Assembly (NCBI GenBank): GCA_014526335.1
Contig: JACTAT010000022.1
Coordinates: 874,604-938,603, forward strand
Reading direction: 5' to 3'
Length of the DNA: 64,000 nt
From: Chrysaora quinquecirrha
Lineage: Eukaryota; Cnidaria; Scyphozoa; Semaeostomeae; Pelagiidae
Below, one piece after another: positions 1 to 13,000 of this stretch (its first letter is position 1; each line of letters starts with the position of its first letter). The position numbers and the translations under genes are program-made. The notes under the pieces were generated by a model. That model was given only the letters and a program-made list of their open reading frames with translations. It was not told the origin of the DNA and did not search any database.

Positions 1-388
1 CAGAAAATATTTGCAGTAGGCAAAAACCTATTTTTTTATGTATTTTTACCAAGAAACTCGTTGTGCAAGCATCAGCGTTATAATGAAGTATCTCACTGTG
101 ATTCTCACATGCAAAAACCAACTTATGACAATATTTGTGGCTTCCACTCATTATGTCTAGACAACAATAACAGCAGTTTACTATGATTGAGACATCAGCA
201 AGTTTCAGATTTTATTTATCATCTTAACTCAAATGTTTTAGTGGCATTTGCCATTATGTTCTGCTGCTTATTAATCGGCTTCATTTCCTTCTAGCATTTG
301 ACCAGCAGTAACATTTAATTGCTATTGGTCAATGAAAATACTGGTGCAATCTGACTGGATGTGCCAACATTTCAGCGCAACTGGCCAC

Positions 389-2677
389 TTATTGCATAAT
401 AAGATCGAGTCCCAGTTTGAGCTGCTTAAGGTAGCAATACCAGTGGCAGAGGTAATAAGTCTAGTAGCAAGCAGCAGTTGCGACAGAAATGTAAAAAAAT
501 AATCACATACTTGTTTCTCAAAAGCTTTCTTCTGTTCTTCTCTGGGAGAATAATCACGATTGAAATCCAAACCAATTTCACCAACACACACAACTTCAGG
601 AGATTTGACCATTTCTTGCAAAGATTCAATTGCTTTATTGTTGTAATCATCTTTGACAAAATGAGGGTGGATGCCAACTGCAGCATACAGCATTGATGGG
701 CGTGTTTTGCCATGACAATTGCTGCCTTGCTTGAATTCAAGCGATTGCCAGTAACAATCATCTTCTGAACGCCAGCAGCAAGTGCTCTTGCAATCACATA
801 GTCAACATTGGCAAATCTATAAAACGAAAGGAAAACATTTTTCATATTTTTTACCTGGTAGATCAACGATTCCCTTACATGCTTCAAATTCTATAACAAA
901 CCTAGCTCAGGTCCAAATTCCTGAAATTCCTTATTTTTGAACCTCTTTTGATTTAAATGTGGTGCCAAAATGTCCATAATAAAGTTCCTTAATTTTAATT
1001 GCATAATTAGTGCCATTACCATTATAAAGATGCTTCTATGTACGTTACACTGGAAAATACTCAAGGACATATTTGATACATGGGTAACATACACTTCATG
1101 TGAGTTTTGATTTCTAATGAATGGAACGGGCTGTCTAATTCTTGATTTTTTCCAGTGATAGAATATTCAAAATTAACAACTTCCTTAGTGGTGTTAACTA
1201 CAGTAGTAAAAGTTCTTTAAATTATTCGACTCTTTACAAGTAGGCTCCTTATAAAATGGTTCTGTGTAAAAATGAGCATTTTCACCTCCCTTTCTTATAG
1301 ATACCCTATATTTCTTTCATTGAGGGAAATAAACACCCCTCCAATTAAAAGCCCTGGGGATTTGAGGATAAAGGAACAGACAGATAACACAACTGATGCA
1401 AAAAACTATCTTTACCTTCCATTAGTAAGATTAACTCCAGCATCGACGACAGGGAATATCTGATCTCCTGCTAAAACAGGAAGGTTGTATCTGTGTCTGG
1501 CTGCACCACCACCATAACGCTGAAACTGCTGATTACCGTAGTTTGAATTGAAGTACTGATTACGGTTGTTCCATCCTTGGTTCTGTCTCCCACCTCTGCC
1601 TCCTCGTTGTTGACCTCTTCTGTTATTGTTCTCTGGTTTCTTAGCTTTTTCTTCACCACTTGGTTTTTTCTTAGCATCTTGTTTCTCTTCATCAGTACCT
1701 TCCTTTTCTTCCTTGTCTCTTGCTGGCTCAATTTTCAACTCTTTGCCGTAGAAATCAATGCCATTGAACTTCACAAGCTGCTGTGCGATGTGCTCTGGAA
1801 CGCTTACAAAGCCATAACCCTTTGATTTGTTATTTGCATCCATTGCTAATTCAACCCAGCATGATGAACGTAGATAAGATGTAGCCTCAAGGCCAAATAG
1901 GTGACAGATATCTTCTCTGCTAACGCAAGAGTCAAGGTTTCCTGTAATCAACAGAGTACTCAGATTTTTGAGTGAAAACCTCTTCCCTAAGATCATTTAT
2001 GTACACCTGCAGCAGCAATTTCTTAGGCCATGTGCCACAGAGCACCTAAGATTTGTTAAATTGTGCACATTTTGCAAACTGGATGTGAGACGAGTGTGCA
2101 TACATGAAGGAAGAGGGGTGCAAGCTTGTGTTGTGGGGAAACAGTGGCAGTAGGGGCAGGCAGGTTTTCTAGGAATGCACATGTGAAGACAGACTCTTTT
2201 ACTTTTACTTGAAGTTCTTATTTCTATGTTTTATAAATTTTCACGTTTGATACCAAAGAGAGTGAATGTGCTTTCAAAGTAAAACGGTTTATTTACTCCT
2301 TCTCATGACAACAAGAAACGAGCTTGGGAACTTGGGAAGACATTCTTGAACACAACATGAGAGCTGACAGGACGAGAGAGGGCCAGCTGCTACAAAACCA
2401 GAAAACGTTTTTCAAGACACTGACCTTGCCATTTTAACTAAAACTCTCACAAGAACTAGCTAGCTTTAGATTGCTTCTTTTGTTAGGAAAAAGAAGCCCT
2501 CAAAAAAAACTATCATTTGACTAATCTGACTAGAATTGACGCGAAATGTTCAGGTTGACGAGAAGCGAGTCGCCATGTTTTATACCAGACCGACCAGACA
2601 CGCAGGTTCCACGGCCACAAGATTTTTAGAGAAGAATTAATATCCTTACCTATGTAGAATTTCTTGTTGACAGACAT
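389..2677 (-). CDS. RRM-RGG-TatD fusion protein, frame broken in the TatD part
   Basis: Four exons are read on the minus strand: 2650-2677, 1416-1941, 511-816 and 389-421, all with GT-AG borders and consistent phases. Residues about 5-83 form an RNA-recognition motif: FYIGNL as RNP2 and KGYGFVSV as RNP1. A Lys/Glu-rich stretch and an RGG/Asn/Gln-rich linker (RGGRGGR) follow. From about residue 168 the protein resembles the Escherichia coli TatD metal-dependent nuclease, with DAGVNLT, VGIHPH and GEIGLDFNR. Exon 3 needs a +1 shift at the four-T run 705-708 to pass from the first half of TatD to the VGIHPH part. Exon 4 gives LKLGLDLIMQ, then TAA at 389-391, where the family normally continues with a metal-binding strand and about 150 more residues. 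The start was chosen because it supplies RNP2. The RRM half looks intact. The TatD half is either decayed or affected by a base error plus missing exons. Confidence 0.68.
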
Positions 2678-3646
2678 TTTAGAGCAGATAAGGCTTGAAA
2701 AAAAGTGGTGAATGCTTCAAATGAGACAAGCAAGGCTTGGATCTCTTCACCCACAACGGAACTGCAGAAGGCAAAACTGGAAAAGAGATACCTTCACAGA
2801 GGCGTGTGACAGAATTATCCGTGTACCACGTGGTTGCTGCCAGGTCTGGGAACGAAGAAGAGCAACGGGGCAGCACTCCTCCGCAAAAATGAAATTTGGG
2901 GATTTTGATTGAAAACTACTTGGTTTTGGGGGGGTTTTTAGAAGTTTTCGATCTGTTGCGGTTCAAAGGAAGGAATTAGAAATATGCAAAAACCAAGACC
3001 TCAAAGTGCCATCATTACTTTGAATTTTCGTTTCCCTTTATCGTGCACTTTATTCCAAGTCGTGTGCCCTGCCCCTTCACGGAAATCTGCGGGGGATACT
3101 TTTATTTCAGATCACCTCCAGACTGTAGCCATGAGCCATACAAAGATTTGCCTCTACCTCTCAAAGCCCCCAAATGACGTCATATAATCGTCTTTCCGAT
3201 CGTTTTATTTTGGATTGACGCAGCCGCGGACGCAGCGATATACACTCTAATTCTTTCAAATTTGGCCCGTCTCTCCATGTTATTATTCTTTATACCCATT
3301 TTACCCAAAGATATCGTGATTTTCCTAATATTTTAGCATCCTTTGTACATTTCTCTCATGAAAACAGCAAAGCAGACAGAAAATTGTATTGGCTTATCGA
3401 AAATCGCAAGTCTTGATTGATGTCCCATTTTCCTAGTCCCAGTCCCAAATACCAAAGGTTGTCATGTGGCCCATTCTCAACCCATGCACGCAAGCAAACC
3501 AGCAGGCAAGCATGTTATTGGTTGACGCAGGTAAGAGGGTATGGCAGCTTGACGCTGATGTTGACCTGCAGCTTGTGCCCCAGACTAAGATACATTTACC
3601 AACCTTGGAAGGATGGGCAATTGAGTTGAGTGCAGGCTTGTGGAAA
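2678..3646. other. Intergenic stretch without recognised gene
   Basis: This is upstream sequence of the RRM-TatD gene. I see no conserved coding segment on either strand; the short open frames here have no family resemblance. Confidence 0.4.
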
Positions 3647-3714
3647 GTGGTCCCGACGAGATTCGAACCTTGCTAGCGAGAGTCGAGCGCCTTGACTACT
3701 CGGCCACACCACGA
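3647..3714 (-). repeat. tRNA-like (Leu/Ser type) pseudogene or SINE head
   Basis: Read on the minus strand, the sequence has an A box (TGGCCGAGTAGTCAAGGCG) and a B box (GGTTCGAATCT) with tRNA-Leu/Ser-like spacing, and an acceptor-like GTGGT/ACCAC pairing. The T stem does not pair properly and the variable arm is unclear, so it is not a functional tRNA by eye. It could be a tRNA-derived SINE head or a decayed tRNA copy. Confidence 0.45.
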
Positions 3715-4016
3715 CTGATATTTCAAGGACACAAATTATACAGAAAGAAAACTTTTTGTAAAAACAATTATTTCTAATGACAATATAGTGCATTTAAAAA
3801 GAATTTATCATATAGTTTCGAAGTAATACAAAAAGTATGTTAGCGTTTCGTTCACAACAGTTCTGGTAGAAAAATATACAGAAAAAATTACATCAGCTTC
3901 TATACAATTTACCTTTACGTTTTCTCCATGCAAGAATATATTAATATAAATTAAATAAAAAATGTTTGAAGACAACAGATAAAGTTCGCTGGTCCGTTCG
4001 GGCTGACAAACCAATT

Positions 4017-7000
4017 CTAGAATCTGTGCGATCCATTCCAGTCAATGAGACAATCTTGCCACCTACAAACAGACAAAATTTAGCTCAGCATTTTGTTTTT
4101 GTGTGAGATAACACTTCCAAATCGGAAAAAATATTGGAAAAATATACCTGTAATATCCTAAAAGATAGTTTCTTACTAGTGCCTAATTTTTTGTTATTGT
4201 ACTCATTTTCACGTAAACAGTGTACTTTAAAATTAATTTGCTCTTATTGTTAATGGTTTATTTTGCTTTATATTTTAATTTAACGGCCCAAGAAATCATA
4301 AGCTCTGCTTCTCTTGGGTCGTGTAGTATACAATATTATGTAATTAGGATTGTATGCTATGAAAAAAGTTGAATTGAATTGAATTGAATCAGCCTTTGGT
4401 CTTAAACTTTTTAGGGCATAAGAGCGGAACTCCGCTTTGCAAAATTCTTTGCACCAAAGATGGTTCAACTATACATACCAAAATACAGTAGATCAAACTT
4501 CAACTTACTTCGTTCGAATAGTGTCTTCTAAAGTAGATTTGATTTCGTCATCACAATCACTAGGATCAAACGGTCGCATTGTATCTATAGGGAAGAAGAA
4601 ATACCGAAAATTAGCCGATAAATAGATGTATCACAGATTTAAATATATTGCTACCTCAGAAGTCATGTTTCGGAGCCCGGAGAGCAATGAAAATGTTAAC
4701 CGTTAATGACAGAAAAGAAAAGATACAAAGTCATAAGGCAGTAGCTATGGTCTAAGGTTTCAGCTAAATGGCGCATTCACTTCAAAATCCGTCAGCGACA
4801 CTTAAGTCTTGGTCTATCTGCAATGGTTAGCTTTGAGCGGTTTGGAAGAAGTAAAGTACTTTTTGAGATTTGGAAAAAATCTCAGCTTTATGAAGACCGC
4901 ATAACTCACCTATAGATAACTTAATATCTGCTTTTAGAAGGCTAAAGTGACGTAGAATTCCAGCAAAATGGTACAAATCAAATCTTCTCTCAAGTTTCCT
5001 GTAAAAAAGGAAGAAACATATGAAAGCAACAATAACGTGTCCTAACAAGGAGCAACAAGGTATCACGAGGCACAAGAACGATAAACAAGAACTTACAATG
5101 AGCAACTTCAAGTAACAAAGATTAACAAGGAGTAGCAAGTAGTAATAAGAAGTAACAAGAAATGACAAGAATTACAAGGAGCAAAAACAAACGGTAAAAA
5201 CATAACGAGTAACAAGGAGTAACAATAATGAAGAATAAACATGAAAGACGCAATGACATGTCCTAACAAGGAGCTCGTTGCATAACGAAGCATAAAAAGG
5301 AAAAACAAGAAGCGAAAAGGAATAACTTCAAGTAACAAAGAGTAACAAGAAGTAGCAAGTGCAAGTAGTAATAAGAAGTAACAAGAAAAAACAAGGAATA
5401 AAGGGAGCAAAAACAAACGGTAAAAGCAAACTTAATGGGCAGCAAGGAGTAGCAACGGATAACATGGAGTAGCAACGAGCAACAGGGAATAAAGAAGAAC
5501 AAAACACAATAAGAACAACAATTAATAACAAGTAATAACGGGTTACTTACCAGTCGCTAAGAAGGTTCTTCTTTTTACAAAACAGAACACAGAAGTGACC
5601 GTCATAAGATGCAACCCAAATGGGATAAATTGGAGTCTTTAACATGCTACCAACCTAAAAGGGAGATATGTTTAAATTAAATATTGCATTAGAGCATAGT
5701 TTAGATAGAGTTAAGTTCATGACATGTAGAGAGTAGAGCAAAGTAAAGACCAGTAGAGAATAAAAAAAATATAAATACTGACCAAATATCGTTTAGGATC
5801 TAAGGCCTCCTCTGAAGACAAAAATCCAATGTTACTCCTCTTCTTAATCCCATGAAGTACAACAGACTGTAGAACATAGAAAACTGGATTCAATAACTAA
5901 TATTCTGAAGTGAATAATACCCTGGTTACTATTTAGCAAAAGGTTTAGGTTTGGGGAAGTCAAGATCAATTCTGAGTTCAGATTAAGATTAAGATTAAGA
6001 TTAAGATTAAGATTAACATAAACATTAAGCAGCAAATGTTGCCAAACAGCAGTCATATTTGTCCCTAGCAGAGTGCTTTATTTAATTTCAACGAAAAATT
6101 ACATTATATGCATTTTGAAAGAAATGGCAACAGTGATAGGACGAGAGATAATGAAGCATTCTTACCTTTCCGCTTTGGGCAGTTATTTCTTTTGTTCCAT
6201 TGAAGACATAGGGAGTCGCTCTACCAACCAGTAATAAATTGATCAGTGACTAAGAGATAAAGCAAGAATAAATTATGGAGGCTAGTTCTTAGGAGCTTGT
6301 GAAGAAATAAACAACAGGTTAATTAAGGTCGTGGTGGCAGGAGCTTAGTGAGGTCGGGGTTTGAGCCCAAGACATGGTAGCGTCAAAGCCAGGGTCAAGA
6401 TCTCCTTAGTTCATCTACTTTCGCTACTAGCGTTAGTAATACACCATTTCACCTTCATCTTCATACAGACGTTTGTAGGTCATGTGCATGGAAATTTTAA
6501 AGCTAAGCAAATATAGCAACCGGGGCCGTCGTATAATTCAAAATCCTACCTGGCTACAAAGATTGTTTTTTCCAATTAAGCACTCACTAGGATCTGCAAT
6601 ATCTTCATGAACTCTTGGAAAGGAAAAAACCAACATTAAAACTTCAAAAGATTCTTGTACTCTATTTTTTTTAATCATATTAGTGAATTAATTTGGCTCT
6701 GATTTGGGTAAAGAGATGAAAGGCAGTTGGATTGCAATAAAACATTATTTTTTGGGTATGTTTTTTGAAACTTCTCTAAATTCTAAGAAAAGTAAACTTT
6801 GGAGGCTTTAGATCCAAAATAACGGGCTTTCGATCTCTTGGAAGTCTCCAGAAAAAAGAAGACGCCGAAAAAGTTCCCAAAAGATAAAACCCTTGAGTTA
6901 AAGACATCAAGTTTAAGTTGCTCAAGTTCCTTCTTGGGGATTTCTGGCCCCGTTTAAATCAAAACAGAACATTCTTAGAAAAATTAAGAGGAATATGAAA

Positions 7001-10000
7001 AACGCTCTTTAAGCACCAACCTTGCTGTTGTTCTCGAGAGAAGAGTAGAATAGATGAACAGAATACAACCGAATTTTTCTTCTTCTTCAAACTGAAGGAA
7101 AATTGAAACGAAAATCATAAACAAGATTTCTGACACTGAAAATATCTGCAATTATTATTGTTTAGCAGCACATTGTGTAGGATGCGAGGGGTGCCTTGGG
7201 GAGAGCTGTACACACATGGCAAGGGTTCTGTTTTTATTGCAACAGTTGCCCAGATTGAATGGGAAATAGCAAATCCATACGCACAACTGTGGTGGATACG
7301 CACTACTGTGTTGGTATTTTTGCGCACTGTGGTTGATACGCACTACTGTGGTGGGTTATTATGCTTGATGTGGTGGATTATTATGCTTGATGTGGTGGAT
7401 TATTATGCTTGATGTGGTGGGTTATTATGCTTGATGTGGTGGTATGCTTTGCGTACTGTGGTGGATACAAAGTCATAGCAAAAATCTATAGATCAAGCAA
7501 GAAAAACCACAAAATCCACCACAGTACGCAAAAACCCACCACATCAAGCAGAATAGCCCATCGCACAGCATTTATTCATCACAGTAGGAAAAAATACCTG
7601 TACGCAAGTTAAATGCACTTGGATCTTGGCAACATATGTCAAAGGGATGTCATATGCTCCAGTAAAGGATATTCAGTTCTTCCAAGCTACTGACTTCAAA
7701 GTAACTATTAGGAAAATAACTATTAAGAAAGTAAAGATACAATTAGCATAAGATATTACTTACCATCGTGATGCTATGCTTTAGGAAGGCTTCCAATTCG
7801 TTCTTCTCTGTGAACTCGTATAAGTTGAGCTGAGATTAAAGAATATGCAAGATTAATTGATATGCAAAAGTTCATATCCCTGCACTGTCAGTTAACAGAA
7901 TAGGAAAATAAGATTCAAATGACTCACGTCTGAAAAACCAGTCAAAACATAGAGATGCTATTTAGGCTCTGGTCAAATGATCAAACAATGTTAGTCAAAA
8001 TGTAAGATTTGCTTTACAAGCAATGTTTGACTGTTTGGTAACGTCTGCAAAAAATGTTTGACCAGCATAATTCACCTTGCAATGCTTTTTGAAAAACTTC
8101 TGAAACATGTTCTATTTCTCATAAGCAAGAAATTGTGACGAGCAATGCTTCGCCTTGTGGCCAAAGGTAAAAACATGTTGCTTGACAAGGAAACTTAAAA
8201 TTTTTGGGGAACAATGTTGATGGTTTGGTGGGGGCCTTTATCTAAAGTCCTTCAAAAAAGATAGAATTTATTCATAGTTTACTTTTTAATGATTAATAGC
8301 AATGAATCAGCTCAGAAGTCAAGGGATTGGGACAAAAAGGATGACAGTGAAAAGCAGTACTTTTTCTGTAAGTTCGTCTTGCTTAAAATCCATTTTGATT
8401 TTTTCACTACCCTTGAAAGTAGGCCTAAAAAGAAAACATGTAACTGAATAATCTTTTGTGGATGATACTCTGCTGCTATGTGTGACCTGAGACAAAATGA
8501 GAATTTGGCAAAGAGTAGCTCAAAAATTTAAGAAAAAGAGAAACGAAACCACGAACAATAATCTTACAAACAAACCACCGCTCTTTCATTCATTCCTGCT
8601 TGCCATAAAATATCACTCATTCCTGAAATCATGCATTTCTTGTAATACGCATCGACTTCGGTTGGTCTAAGAAAGACATATTCATTGTCAATCTTCTCGA
8701 AGATAAACCTTTAACATTAGACAAAAGAGTTTCAGTTCCGCTCACAACATCTAGACCAACAACCAAAGCAATTCGCTACCCTAGCAATGTTCATAATCGG
8801 CAAGTTTTAGATTAAACTTATATGTTAAACTTAAACTTTTAAAAATCCGAATGTTTTGACGTTTGGATCGAAAGTCGCATTCCCCATTTCGTGCTGCTTC
8901 TCACTGATTGGTTACGTGTTGCTTTATCATCCCATCTTACGCAAAATCGAATCGCAAAAAGAGTAGTCAGTTAAAACACAGAAGATTAAAATGCTGCAAT
9001 CGGATTGGTTCTGCATATTTCTTGGCAGAAAGTGGCCGCTTTTTGCATGAAAAACCCACGAGCCCAAGTTTGAGCAGCTTTCTGACAGAACAAAAGCTTC
9101 AGGCGGTAGCTGCGATAACTGTGACTTGGGTAACATAACAAGTCTATTATAATAACATATAAGCCTATCTAATTTTTCGACAGTGCTGTTGCACTGAATC
9201 TCAGTGTGAATCGTATAGCAGACTGTCGAAGCACATTTGAAGTAATGATTAAAACTTTTACTTTGCATTGCTGCTGTCAGGCGTCCCATCAAACAAAACA
9301 TGCTTCAGAATATGAGCTTGTAAACATGACATGACACCTTGTGTTGATCCCTGAAAAGCAGAACATACTTTTATCAGAAATGCCACAAAAGATTACATAT
9401 AAGCAAACATAAGGCGAGAGGCATCAATAAACAATAGGAGATTGAGACGGTTTGGACACATGCGCAGACTCCCAAAATATGCTCCTGTTGGAGTTGCCTA
9501 TGATGAAGAAACTATTAGACCAGTGAAGAAGACCAGAGGAGGTCATGAAGTTAACTTGTAATTGATTGAGAAATACCTCAGGCTCAAAGACAGCTCTATT
9601 AACCTTAGTCAGGCTCAGATCTTGGCACAAGATAGGCATTGTTGGAAGACATTTACCTCCCACCTTCAGACTCTCCTGCTAGTCCAGACGGAAAAGGTGA
9701 TTGAAGAACAAGAAGATATAGTCACCATCCACAAAAAGGCTCACTAACGCGTGCAGAAAAATATTTGCAAAGAAAAATGATTATGGCAAAATAGTTCAGA
9801 CCCCAGAAACCTACCATAGATCCTAGAATTATATGGTATAAGTCCAATCTGGTATAAGCCCCATCTCGAGTAAACCATCATCCTGGGACTAAAAATTTTT
9901 AATGACCCCCAAACAAGCCACGAATGACCCCTACCATTGAATAAGCCCCCCTTCCGAATACGATTTGTTGTGTTCTTGTTCATTCTTTCGAGTTCTGACA

Positions 10001-13000
10001 AAGACAAAATTTGAGCTGGAGAATCCTCGATTGAAATAGAAGGAAAAGTGAAAGCATTCAATGGAAATTTTTCTTGGCCCCCATCGAAAAATATCCAAAA
10101 GCAATAAGCCCCCAGGGAACTAAACCAAGGACTTAAGGTAATCAGGTCCCTGATATAAGTAATTTCATTATTATTATTATGATAATAGTTTATTTCTGAA
10201 GGAAAACTGGAAGTACTGAACGTACCTTGTGATATCTTAGTGCATAATGATTAGGTTTGTTCAGACAAATGTTCTGTCTTTGCCAATCATAGCCAAACTG
10301 TATCGATACTGATCCAAATAAAAGGGCCTTTAATTCCTAGAATAAGAAAAATCTTTTTTGATAAGGTCATAACATGGTAGAATCATCATTATCATAAGGT
10401 GGTTTACGCATAAGGGCTTTCTTCCAATAATCATAATCATAATTAGCACCATCATTGCAATCACAATGATAATCATATTACAATACCAATCACAACCGTA
10501 ACTAGACAGTCACAATCATCATTATCATTGAATCAGATCATGATCATTATCATGCATGATCAATATCGTCATCATCATCTTCATGATCATCGTCATCACA
10601 ATCACCATAATTATAACCACAATCAAAATCATAATCATAAACACATTATCATCATCATCAGTGTCGTCTCATAGATATCATCATCATCATCATCATCATC
10701 ATCATTATCATCATCATCATCATAACCATCATCATCATGATTGTCATCATCATCATCATCATCATAATCATCATCATCACCATCATCATCACCATCATAA
10801 TCATCATCATAATCAACACCATCATTATTGTGATTACAATAATAACTACACAGTCGCAGTAATCATTGATCATTAGCATCATTATCATCATCACAATAAT
10901 GATAATAATCATAATCATAATCACTAACAAGACCTCTCACCTTAACAGTCTGGAAAGTAATCGGTCTTCCTTTCCATCTGTGATTCTCTAAACTTTCAGC
11001 TTCAGGGGAAATAGTTTCTTGTAACGTTTCTGAACTGCTGTTTGATGATTTCTCATTTTTCACGGAATCTGCCAGAGACGATTCTTCATCTACGTGCTTA
11101 TCTCCTGACGAAGAATCAAGGTCATTTACAACAATTTTTTCCTTTAATTCTTCAGTTATTTTTTGTTCTTTTAATAAAGTCGTTTCTGATCGATTTATTG
11201 AAGTCTCTAGTTTGTTATTGTTTCGTATTTTATGGCAGCTACATTTTTGTTGTTCAGCCTTGGCTTTTGAAATAGAAGGACTCTGCAAAAAGGAAAACGT
11301 TTGTGATGAATATTACTTAAACAAGCGCTTTTTAAAGCATACAAAAATATTGATAATTCCATCAGTTGCTTCATTCTCAAATACTAAACGCGCTTCCCTC
11401 TTATTGCAGCTCATTTGTGGCAAGGTTGAGAATCGAAAAAAGATCTCTATCATGTGAGGCATACGTGCTAATTACGCGACCATCAGAGCTTAGCTGACTC
11501 CCCACACAAACCAATATTAATCTCTAGCTAGCTAGTGGTGTCAATATCTTAGCGAGGTCAGCGTTCGAGCCCCAGACCCAGTTACAGCCAGCGTTGAGGT
11601 TTCGTTAGTTCATCTAGTTTTGAGGTTCTAGCGACTAGCGCTAAATACACCATTTCACCTTAACAACCATTTCAAGATCTGAAAGTCTTTTAGAGTAAAT
11701 CACGGAAGAAAAGAAAGCACGCAAAAATCGAAACTACAATCTTGGTCACAATCATGTGAGACAGCTTGCTGGTAGCGCCCTTCCTCCTCTACATTTTGGG
11801 ATGGGGAAGTGGGGTTCCAGATGTTGTCTCAGTAACTTTGGCCATGATTGTGGTTGAAATTTAAGATGGCTTAACCTACCTTTTTCTCAAAAGAAAATCG
11901 TCTTTCCTTATCACTTGGTTTGTGAAAAATCTTCTTGTCTTTTGATGTGCCATTCTGAAATGTATCTCTCGAGTCCCTAGTGCTTGACAGAGTTCCATTT
12001 TGATGCTTAGCGACGGTCAAACGAGGCTCTTCGCTCAATTTAGCTTCACCAGGAAGAGGCTGTTGTAATTTTGAAGATCCTAGAATGTAGAATGTTGATA
12101 AAAGATTCACAGAAAAACCATCCCTTACTTACGAGGGATCAAACATTTGTTATCAAATATTTGCTTCTTTTGTTAGCGTAACAGTGTTGCATTTAGTCAT
12201 TAACAAGCACTGGACAAGTTTGCTTCACGTTTGATCATTTCATTTCATTTCATTTTCATTTCATTTTATATTCTTTAAACACGGTAACCCCGTCGGCCAA
12301 GGCTGCTTTTCAGGGGGCCTTGATTAGATTGCTTTCACAAGTCGACTTAAAGTTATACGTCAGCCAGGCTTATATCGAGGTCGACATTGCGCACAGTAAG
12401 GACTAGTTGCCGACTGCTAATCGGCGATTCTTTGAAACTGATTTACTACTTTCCAACTAGTGCCTTTTTGCGGGAACTTGTTGGCGCACAGTTCCAGAAA
12501 GTTGGGCATGTTCTACTTCTGAGAATAGTTGATAACCCAACTGATTCCCGTCAGCCGCAGCCGACCTGAGTGTTCTTGCTGTTCTTGCGACTACGATCAT
12601 CTGTATCCTATAAGCTCTGACCAGTTATTGACATGTCGACATTAGTTAGCGGTTCCACCTAGCTGGCGCTAGTTCTATCGTATGGTATTAGGTCAACATA
12701 GTCTGGCTTTAGACATACGCTGAGGAAATACTGATTGGTCCTTCCATGAGGAAATACCGATTGGAACAACCGTTTGGTCCTTCCATCAATTAGAGCCTAA
12801 GGCCCTGGCAATGATCAAACATTGTTTGTCAAATGATGGACGTCAGCAAACATTGTTGGTCAAACAATTGAAATAAAGCAAAACATTTTACCGTTTCGCC
12901 AAGTTTAGAAACATCTTTCGTCAAACATATTTCGCTTGTGACAAACACAAACTGTTGTTGAAGGTCTAAGCGAATTCTGCTTGTCAAGAAATGTTTGGGA

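Noticed and set aside
7590..7672. Minus-strand frame reading TGAYDIPLTYVAKIQVHLTC, considered as a MINDY-4B exon
   Set aside because: No acceptor gives the phase required by the preceding exon. The exon at 7021-7091 (FGCILFIYSTLLSRTTA) fits the phase and the family instead.
10556..10930. Poly-His and poly-Met/Ile frames on both strands
   Set aside because: They are translations of an ATC microsatellite inside an intron.
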